A stretch of DNA of 19,762 bases from CAVZRC01 sp052148775 (lineage in GTDB: Bacteria; Planctomycetota; Planctomycetia; Isosphaerales; Isosphaeraceae): contig JBKQHM010000276.1 of the NCBI GenBank assembly GCA_052148775.1, forward strand, positions 1-19,762, written 5' to 3'. Of the stretch, positions 14,699-19,762 are shown piece by piece (positions within the stretch are counted from its first letter, which is position 1; each line of letters begins with the position of its first letter). Position numbers and translations under genes: made by a program. The notes beneath the pieces were generated by a model that was not told where the DNA came from, did not search any database, and worked only from the letters and a program-made list of their open reading frames with translations.

Positions 14699-15625
14699 AT
14701 GATCACGACCAGAACGAAAATCGTCCTCCTGCCGTTTCTGGTTGCCTGCGCCGCGACTACCGGCGTCGTCATCGGGGCGACTCGGATGTCCACCGCCGAT
14801 GAGCCGACGGCCCCAGGCCCGGTGGCTTCGCCATCCCCGGCTCCGAAAGCCGAGGCCAGCACCACAAGACCCGACGCGGAAGCCGGCGAAGCCGCCCCGC
14901 GTTCCTCGAGCGGCTTGGTACCGGCAGGGGGGATGGTTGGCCTCATGACCGGCGTGATGGAAGGCGGCTTCGGGGGTAATGCCGAGGCCGCGGAATCCGA
15001 GGCCGAATTCCGGCAGCGACTCGAAATCGCCCAGCTCGGCGCGGCGGTCGCCAAGTGGGAGAAGAACCCCAAGAACGAGGCCATCCTCAAGGCGTTGGAG
15101 GAACCGGTCCCGATGCCCTTCGCCAAGGAGACGACGCTGGATTTCGTGGTCAAGTACATCAAGAAGCGAACTTCCGAGAAGTCCGGCCGCACGCCGATTC
15201 CCATCTATATCGACCCGCTCGGGCTCCAACAAGCGGAGCGGTCGATGAACTCCACGGTGACCATGGAGCTGGAAGGCGTCCCGCTCAAGACCACGCTTCG
15301 GCTCCTCTTGAAGCAACTGGGGCTGGCGTATTGCGTCCGCGACGGACTGCTGATCATCAGCTCGGTGCAAGGCGTCCGCGAGGAGTTGGCGGAGGCGGCC
15401 CGCGAGTTACTTGGCAGCGGGAACGAGGAGGTCGACATGCGGTTGATGCAGATGATGGGAATCGGACCGAGGGGAGCCATGGGCGGGGCGGGAGCCGCGG
15501 GCGGAATGGGTGGCATGGGAGGTAGAGGCGGGATGGGCGGCATGGGAGGGGGGATGAGGAACCCAGGGATGGGTCAAGGGGGAGGGATGATGTCGATCGC
15601 GCCCGGGTCATTCGATCATCGTTAG
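14699..15625 (+). CDS. Membrane-anchored protein with a secretin/TonB short N-terminal-like domain and Gly/Met-rich tail
   Basis: A 308-residue protein. The ATG at 14699 has GGAGG (14684-14688) 10 bases upstream; a TTG at 14690 is too close to that site. Residues 8-28 form a hydrophobic anchor or signal. It contains LVAC, which could be a lipobox, but the hydrophobic run continues past the Cys, so a plain anchor is equally likely. A disordered Ala/Pro/Glu region leads to a domain at about 135-225: FAKETTLDFVVKYIKKRT, IPIYIDPLGLQ, VTMELEGVPLKTTLRLLLKQ, LGLAYCVRDGLLIISS. This is the beta-alpha-beta pattern of the STN or secretin-N fold, common in planctomycete proteins. The last 50 residues are nearly all Gly, Met, Ala and Arg in GGMGG repeats. 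The function is unknown; no secretin pore domain is present. Its 3' end overlaps the convergent kinase gene by 18 bases. Confidence 0.8.
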   Translation: MITTRTKIVLLPFLVACAATTGVVIGATRMSTADEPTAPGPVASPSPAPKAEASTTRPDAEAGEAAPRSSSGLVPAGGMVGLMTGVMEGGFGGNAEAAESEAEFRQRLEIAQLGAAVAKWEKNPKNEAILKALEEPVPMPFAKETTLDFVVKYIKKRTSEKSGRTPIPIYIDPLGLQQAERSMNSTVTMELEGVPLKTTLRLLLKQLGLAYCVRDGLLIISSVQGVREELAEAARELLGSGNEEVDMRLMQMMGIGPRGAMGGAGAAGGMGGMGGRGGMGGMGGGMRNPGMGQGGGMMSIAPGSFDHR

Positions 15626-17320
15626 ACCTGGGTCCATGTTCTCGGATTCGGGCTCGCCGGACATGGGGATCTCGAGGATGAACGTGGCTCCCTGGCCGGG
15701 GCGGGACTGGACGACGATCTTGCCGCCGTGCTCGCGGATGATCTTCTGCGAGACGGGCAGGCCCAGTCCGGTCCCGCTGGAGCCCTTGGTGGATGCGAAG
15801 ATCTGGAAGACGGAGGGGAGGTCGGCCTCGTCGATCCCGGGTCCGTTGTCGGCGATGCTGATCCGGGCCATGGACTCGGCGGCATCCCACTCGGTCCGGA
15901 CGACGACCTGGGCTTCGGGCGAGTCCTCGCTGGCGTCGATGGCGTTGGTCACGATGTTGAGCACGGCCCGGTGGATGCCCTCGGGGTCGATCATGACGCG
16001 CGTAAGGTTCTCGCCGGGTTGCCATTCCAGCCGCACGCCCAGCTCCTCGGCGCGGGATTGCATCAGCTCGATGACCTCGCCGACGGTCTCGTTCAGGTCG
16101 GCGGACTCGAGGGCCGGCTCGCGGTCCTTGGAGAACGAGAGCATGTCCATGACCAGGTTGTAGATCCGGGTCTGGTTCTTCTCGACGATGGTCCAGCCGC
16201 GACGGACGATCGACTCGTCCTTCTCGTTGAGCCCCAGGTCGATCAGGTAGCTGCCGCTGCGGATGCCCTGGAGGATGTTCTTGATGTGGTGCGAGAGCGT
16301 GGCGATGGTCTGGCCGACGGCGGCGAGCCGCTCGGCCTCGATCTTGTCGTTATAAAACTGGGTATTCTCGATCGCCAGCCCGGCCTGGTGGCCGATGGCG
16401 ACCATGAGCATGAGCTGGTCCTGGGTGAATCGGGTGCGTGCGGGGCGTCCGGCGGCGGCCGGTAGCCCGTAGCCGGGCCCGGCCTGGATGTCGGCGTAGA
16501 GGACGCCGAGGGTCGTGTGCCGGCCCTGGACCGGTACGCAAATGGCCTCGCGGATCTGGAAGTCGACGATCGACTGCGCCGTGTTGAACCGCTTGTCGCT
16601 GGGTGCATCGGTGGTGATGACGCCCTGCCCCGTCTCCAGGACGTGGTCGATGATCGTGCTCGAGATCGTCATCCGCTCGTCGGACTGGTCGGGCTCGCGC
16701 CACTTGACCGCCTTGGGCACGAGCTGGCCCGATTCGTCCTTGAGGAGGATCGCGCCGCGGTCGGCGCCGATCGACTCGAAGACCAGCTCGAGGATCTGCG
16801 GTGAGAGCGCGTCGATATCCAGGATATTGCTGATTGCCTGGGTGGCGCGATACATCACCGACAGGGGCATCAGCCGATCGCGGAGCCATCCGGCGGCGGC
16901 GGCGTCCGGGGCCTGCAAGACCCGCGATCCCTCGTCCGCCGGGATGCTGCGGAGGATCGCCGAGCGATCCTCGGGGCTGCTCCGCGCCAGCAGGTCCACC
17001 CGGGCGGTCAGGTCGCGACTGGCGCCGACGCCCCCGTCGTTGAAGACCATGACCGTCTGGCCGAGCTGCACCCGGTCTCCCGAGTTCAGCGCCTTGCGAT
17101 CGACCGGGCGGTCGTTGACATACGTCCCGTTGGCCGAACCGAGGTCGACGATCTGATACCCGTTCGGGGCGAGCCGCAGCTCGGCGTGGCGGCGGGACAC
17201 CTCATGATCGTGGAGCTGCACGGGATTGGAGGTGTCCCGACCCATGGCCACGGGACCGGCGGAGAACTCGAACCGCTTCCCTTGGTCGGCCCCTGGGGAG
17301 ATCACGAACAAGGAGGCCAC
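15608..17320 (-). CDS. FHA-GAF sensor histidine kinase
   Basis: A 570-residue soluble kinase with no membrane segments. The start is a GTG at 17320 with AAGGAG 10 bases upstream; a nearby ATG (17330) is out of frame. Residues 1-95 are an FHA domain with its phosphothreonine-binding residues (GRDTSN at 27-32, VSRRHAEL at 41-48, DLGSANGTYVN at 59-69). About 150-325 is a GAF domain (ALSPQILELVFESIGADRGA onward). The dimerisation and phospho-acceptor region has LSHHIKNIL (His344/345). The ATPase domain is complete: N box NIVTNAID (455-462), G1 DNGPGID (491-497), F box FQIFAST and G2 GTGLGL (516-521). It is thus a full cytosolic histidine kinase that may be recruited by a phosphothreonine protein, linking Ser/Thr kinase signalling to a phosphorelay. 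No response regulator is adjacent. The acceptor motif has His-His where His-Glu or His-Asp is usual. Confidence 0.93.
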   Translation of the reverse strand: MASLFVISPGADQGKRFEFSAGPVAMGRDTSNPVQLHDHEVSRRHAELRLAPNGYQIVDLGSANGTYVNDRPVDRKALNSGDRVQLGQTVMVFNDGGVGASRDLTARVDLLARSSPEDRSAILRSIPADEGSRVLQAPDAAAAGWLRDRLMPLSVMYRATQAISNILDIDALSPQILELVFESIGADRGAILLKDESGQLVPKAVKWREPDQSDERMTISSTIIDHVLETGQGVITTDAPSDKRFNTAQSIVDFQIREAICVPVQGRHTTLGVLYADIQAGPGYGLPAAAGRPARTRFTQDQLMLMVAIGHQAGLAIENTQFYNDKIEAERLAAVGQTIATLSHHIKNILQGIRSGSYLIDLGLNEKDESIVRRGWTIVEKNQTRIYNLVMDMLSFSKDREPALESADLNETVGEVIELMQSRAEELGVRLEWQPGENLTRVMIDPEGIHRAVLNIVTNAIDASEDSPEAQVVVRTEWDAAESMARISIADNGPGIDEADLPSVFQIFASTKGSSGTGLGLPVSQKIIREHGGKIVVQSRPGQGATFILEIPMSGEPESENMDPGLTMIE

Positions 17321-17411
17321 GAGGCAACATCTCCTTGGATTGGATCAGGTGCGACTTCGCGCGCAATATCCACGCGGACTTCACTCAACCTAACGAACGC
17401 GTTGCCGGGCG

Positions 17412-17702
17412 TCAACCAGTCACAGGCGGGAGTGCGCGCTCGGGAGGCGATGTGGACGACGGGCTCGGCTCGTCCGTGGGCGCGGAATCCTTCGGCGGGA
17501 TCAGTCTCAGTTGATCTTCTCTGACCTCGATATAGGCGGGGCTCGGCTTGCCCCGAGTCCGGACGCGATAAATCTGGGCCCCTCCCGGCCCGAGGGGGCC
17601 TCGACATTCGACGATGCGACCGCGCAAACTCGAGTGGCGGATCCTGACCCGATCTCCCAACTTGAAGAGGAGGTCCGGTGTTCTCCATTCTGGCATATCC
17701 AT
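17412..17702 (-). CDS. Small SH3/KOW-like beta-barrel protein next to a HEPN gene
   Basis: A 96-residue protein. The ATG at 17702 is chosen because GGAGG lies 8 bases upstream; the longer upstream frame overlaps the HEPN gene in another frame. Residues about 12-67 read as short beta strands: FKLGDRVRIRHSSLRGRIVE, then YRVRTRGKPSPAYIEVREDQ and LRLIP. The GDRVRI opening and GRI/VE turn resemble SH3-like or KOW-like barrels that bind RNA or protein. The last 30 residues are Pro/Ser/Glu-rich and probably disordered. It lies 17 bases behind the HEPN gene on the same strand, so the two are surely co-transcribed. It may be a partner, inhibitor or RNA-binding helper of the HEPN protein, but that is inference from position alone. 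I do not recognise a named family. Confidence 0.72.
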   Translation of the reverse strand: MDMPEWRTPDLLFKLGDRVRIRHSSLRGRIVECRGPLGPGGAQIYRVRTRGKPSPAYIEVREDQLRLIPPKDSAPTDEPSPSSTSPPERALPPVTG

Positions 17703-17719
17703 GGATCGAACCTCCGCCC

Positions 17720-18283
17720 CTAGGGCATCCAAGGCGCTCGCCTGAGTATCTTCTTCAGGCCATTGTACATGATCTCGTCGAGCGATCCGGCCAGTCCATT
17801 GCAGGAATCTTTCCAAGCTCGCAGGTCGGCGAGCGATGGGAGGCCAGTTGGAGGGACGATGCCATGATGCGCCGCGATATTCCGCCATTTGTTCAATTCG
17901 CTCAGATGTTGCAGGCGGATCGAATTTCCTGGGTCGGCAGCCGCTAGGTTCAAGGTGAAGCCGAAACGCTCGAAGTCCTTCTTCAGATTCTGTAAGTTTG
18001 GGTTGCCGTGCTCGATTGCACAGCCGGAAGCGAATTGATTCTGGATCAGGGGCTGAAGGGTAACGCGGAGCCTGGAGACGACCGTCTGGGCCGATTCGGT
18101 GTATAGGTCGCGGCAGAATCCTTGGAAGTGGGCGCTGGGCAGGACGATATACCCACGAAGATTCTCCTCCCCAAGGGCGGAATTCGGCGGGACCAGTGCT
18201 TGAGTCGCGACCAGTTGGGTTTCGATTTCTGACAGCCGAGGCATGCGATCGTTCAGCCGGTAACGCAAGGCCATAGAAGGCAT
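17720..18283 (-). CDS. HEPN-domain protein (putative RNase), MAE_28990/RiboL-PSP-like
   Basis: A 187-residue, mostly helical protein. The ATG at 18283 is chosen because GAGGAG lies 6 bases upstream; a second ATG at 18274 is too far from it. The middle helix (YIVLPSAHFQGFCRDLYTES) resembles the first conserved helix of HEPN proteins in the MAE_28990/RiboL-PSP group. Further on, LNKWRNIAAHHG gives the HEPN catalytic motif R-N-x-x-A-H (Arg134, Asn135, His139), the Rx4-6H signature of RNA-cleaving HEPN domains. Such proteins act in toxin-antitoxin, abortive infection and other RNA-targeting systems, but some HEPN proteins are non-catalytic. The partner is probably the small barrel protein downstream. 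The gene follows a zinc-ribbon gene by 34 bases. The HEPN motif is seen directly; RNase activity and defence function are inferred. Confidence 0.7.
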   Translation of the reverse strand: MPSMALRYRLNDRMPRLSEIETQLVATQALVPPNSALGEENLRGYIVLPSAHFQGFCRDLYTESAQTVVSRLRVTLQPLIQNQFASGCAIEHGNPNLQNLKKDFERFGFTLNLAAADPGNSIRLQHLSELNKWRNIAAHHGIVPPTGLPSLADLRAWKDSCNGLAGSLDEIMYNGLKKILRRAPWMP

Positions 18284-18317
18284 CGCCGGCTCCTCAGACC
18301 TCGGGATCGCGAAGCGG

Positions 18318-18665
18318 TCAACGGTCCGCCCGGGCCTCGTCCTCGCCGACGCTTCGGGCAATCTCCACAGCGTCGCCCCAGTCCCCGCGGAGGAGCTGGC
18401 AGACAGCCATCAGCCGGCGCGACTCGGGGCCGGGACGGAGCTCATGGCATCGGCGCGCATGCCGCAGGGCCGGGTCGATGTCTCCGACGTCGAGGTCGAG
18501 CAGGCACGACCGTCGATGCCGATCGTAGTCCGACAGCGCGTCGACGAGCAGCCGCAGGTCGGTCTTGCAGCGCCGGCAGGAGTCGGACCACGCCTGCCGG
18601 GCGCCGCAGGTCGGGCAGCGCAGCGCTTCGGTCGGCTGCGAGGTTCTCGGATCAGGGATCGCCAT
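18318..18665 (-). CDS. Zinc-ribbon protein with helical TPR-like C-terminal part
   Basis: A 115-residue protein starting at ATG 18665, with AGGA 6 bases upstream; a GTG at 18683 is a weaker alternative. Near the N-terminus is a four-cysteine zinc ribbon (RCPTCG and CRRC; Cys17, Cys20, Cys30 and Cys33, spacing CxxC-x9-CxxC). The remaining 80 residues are helical (LVDALSDYDRHRRSCLLDLD, then ALRHARRCHELRPGPESRRL) and read like two tetratricopeptide-type repeats. It lies downstream of the DnaK-like gene on the same strand, so it may be a helper or adaptor for that chaperone. No enzymatic motif is visible. The function is not known. Confidence 0.75.
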   Translation of the reverse strand: MAIPDPRTSQPTEALRCPTCGARQAWSDSCRRCKTDLRLLVDALSDYDRHRRSCLLDLDVGDIDPALRHARRCHELRPGPESRRLMAVCQLLRGDWGDAVEIARSVGEDEARADR

Positions 18666-18688
18666 GGCGGGTCCTGACGTCACAGTTC

Positions 18689-18806
18689 GTGAAGGAATCG
18701 GATTTCAGATTCGGAATTCCGGATTCCAGAATCGTAAATGCCACCCGCACAAGGCTTGATATCCATTCGGAATCCGGAATCCGCGATCTGGAATCGCTCG
18801 CTTCAC
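18689..18806. repeat. Imperfect long inverted repeat with GGAATCC-type units
   Basis: Arm 1 (about 18689-18726) and arm 2 (about 18770-18806) are reverse complements with several mismatches: 21 of 26 bases agree between 18701-18726 and 18770-18795, and the GTGAAG/CTTCAC ends also match. The spacer is about 43 bases. GGAATC, GATTCC and similar units recur within both arms. It fills the gap between the DnaK-like gene and the zinc-ribbon gene. It could be a MITE-like remnant or an RNA hairpin in the transcript. Confidence 0.6.
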
Positions 18807-18812
18807 GGTTGC

Positions 18813-19762
18813 TCAGGCGTCCTCCAGGTAGAAGACGAGGTCCTCGACCTCGCGCATCGCGGCGCGAATCCGCTCCTCGGACTGCATCTGGATGGCGTCG
18901 TGGAGGTCGGCCAGCATGCCTTGCAACTCGACGGCATCCTCGGCGTTGGCCGAGGGGAGTACGCCCTCGGCCTTGGCGACGAGGGCCTTGGCCGACGCGA
19001 TCAACTCGCGCAACGATGGGGCCTTCCCGTCGGCGGGCTCGGCGGCTTCGGCCGGCTCGCCGGCCTCGGAGGGGCCGGTCAGGCCGAGCGGCGCCCCGGC
19101 ACCCTCGGCGGTCCCCATGACCGCCTCGAGCCGGTCGATCGCGTCGCTGCGCTCCCGCTTGCGGAACCGCTCCATGGCGTTGTCGATCACCACGTGCCTG
19201 GCCAGGCCCGTGGCACGCTCGGTGGCGGTCACCTTGAGGATCCCGCTCAGGTCGAGGTCGAGCCGGACGAGGAGCTGGTTGCCGGCGGGGACCGAGGCCA
19301 GCCCTTCGATCATGAACTCGCCGACCAGCGTGTTGTAACGCGTGTCGGCGTTCTCCCCCTGGAAGACCCGGATCTCGACCGCCGGCTGGTTGTCCACGAC
19401 CGTCGAATAGATCTCGGTCCGGTTGGCCGGCAGCGGCGTGTTCCGCTCGATGATCGGTGAGAAGCAGTTCGTGGACAGGAACCCGTAGAGGTCGCCCAGC
19501 ACCTCGATGCCGAGGGTGTGCGGCGTGATGTCCACCAGGATCGGGCCGACGTCGACCCCGGCGATCAGCCCGCCCTGGACGGCCGCCCCCAGGGCCACCG
19601 CCAGGTCGGGCTCGATTTCGCTGTGGACAGGCCGGCCCAGCCGCTCTTCCAGTAGTTGATGCACCAGCGGCGTGCGGGTTGCTCCCCCCACCAGAATCAC
19701 CTTGTCGATCTGGCTGGCCTGCACCTTCCCGTCGGTGAGGGCCTGGTCGAGGTTGGTCAGCG
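18813..19762 (-). CDS. Hsp70/DnaK-like chaperone, C-terminal part (cut by window edge)
   Basis: About 316 residues are visible; the frame stays open to the right edge, so the start and the N-terminal ATPase lobe lie outside. The end of the actin-like ATPase fold is clear: DKVILVGGATRTPLVHQLLE (second phosphate/adenosine region) and EPDLAVALGAAVQGGLIAG. The substrate-binding beta domain follows: VDITPHTLGIEVLGD, IIERNTPLPANRTEIYSTVV, VEIRVFQGE and LSGILKVTATERATG. The C-terminal lid is diverged, rich in Ala/Glu with a low-complexity stretch (SEAGEPAEAAEPADG) where canonical DnaK has a helical lid, and it lacks the EEVD-like or DnaK-type tail. It is therefore probably a DnaK paralogue rather than the main housekeeping DnaK. 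It seems to head the minus-strand run of zinc-ribbon, HEPN, barrel and possibly kinase genes. Confidence 0.92.
   Translation of the reverse strand, partial: LTNLDQALTDGKVQASQIDKVILVGGATRTPLVHQLLEERLGRPVHSEIEPDLAVALGAAVQGGLIAGVDVGPILVDITPHTLGIEVLGDLYGFLSTNCFSPIIERNTPLPANRTEIYSTVVDNQPAVEIRVFQGENADTRYNTLVGEFMIEGLASVPAGNQLLVRLDLDLSGILKVTATERATGLARHVVIDNAMERFRKRERSDAIDRLEAVMGTAEGAGAPLGLTGPSEAGEPAEAAEPADGKAPSLRELIASAKALVAKAEGVLPSANAEDAVELQGMLADLHDAIQMQSEERIRAAMREVEDLVFYLEDA

Noticed and set aside
14741..14760. Lipoprotein signal (LVAC) in the secretin-N-like protein
   Set aside because: The hydrophobic stretch continues past the Cys, so a simple anchor or signal helix explains it as well. It is kept only as an alternative in the gene entry.
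17703..17888. Longer form of the small barrel protein starting at 17888
   Set aside because: It would overlap the HEPN gene by 169 bases in another frame. The start at 17702 has GGAGG at ideal spacing.

Overview
The window looks like chromosomal DNA of a planctomycete, probably of the Isosphaeraceae type. This rests on the high GC content and the gene style: a PEP-CTERM surface protein, a PhoPQ-activated-like hydrolase, an FHA-GAF histidine kinase, a secretin-N-like protein with a Gly/Met-rich tail, and long leaders between divergent genes. It is an inference from protein character; no rRNA or other phylogenetic marker is present. I found no tRNA, rRNA, CRISPR array or complete insertion sequence.

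Layout. 302-1321 (+) is a PEP-CTERM exported protein with an intrinsic terminator just behind it. 1402-2751 (-) is a secreted alpha/beta hydrolase of the PqaA family and 2948-4843 (-) is a rhomboid protease with an extra N-terminal domain. After a 444-base divergent gap come 5288-6070 (+), an MlaE-type lipid permease, and 6325-7440 (+), an MCE (MlaD-like) protein fused to an OmpA-like C-terminal domain. A REP-like hairpin pair lies between these two. No MlaF ATPase gene is visible.

7518-8035 (-) is an addiction module with an intact antitoxin and a ParE/RelE toxin whose middle third is read out of frame by two compensating indels. 8355-10394 (+) is a secreted copper amine oxidase with all key catalytic residues. 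10577-11286 (+) is a second toxin-antitoxin pair (AF2212-like antitoxin plus VapC PIN toxin). So the amine oxidase sits between two toxin-antitoxin modules. 11420-14272 (-) is a two-domain M16 metallopeptidase, followed by what may be the 5' stump of a gene cut off next to vapC. 14699-15625 (+) is an anchored secretin-N-like protein.

The right end (15608-19762) is a minus-strand run. In transcription order it holds a DnaK-like chaperone (cut by the window edge), a zinc-ribbon protein, a HEPN-domain protein with an RNxxAH motif, a small SH3/KOW-like beta-barrel protein, and an FHA-GAF-histidine kinase. The HEPN and barrel genes are only 17 bases apart and may form a two-gene module.

Themes. 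The first half is mostly cell-envelope biology: surface sorting, intramembrane proteolysis and lipid transport. The middle is accessory, with two toxin-antitoxin pairs and gene remnants. The right end is stress and signalling. The best candidates for something new are the MCE-OmpA fusion, the scrambled ParE toxin, and the HEPN/barrel pair beside a chaperone gene.
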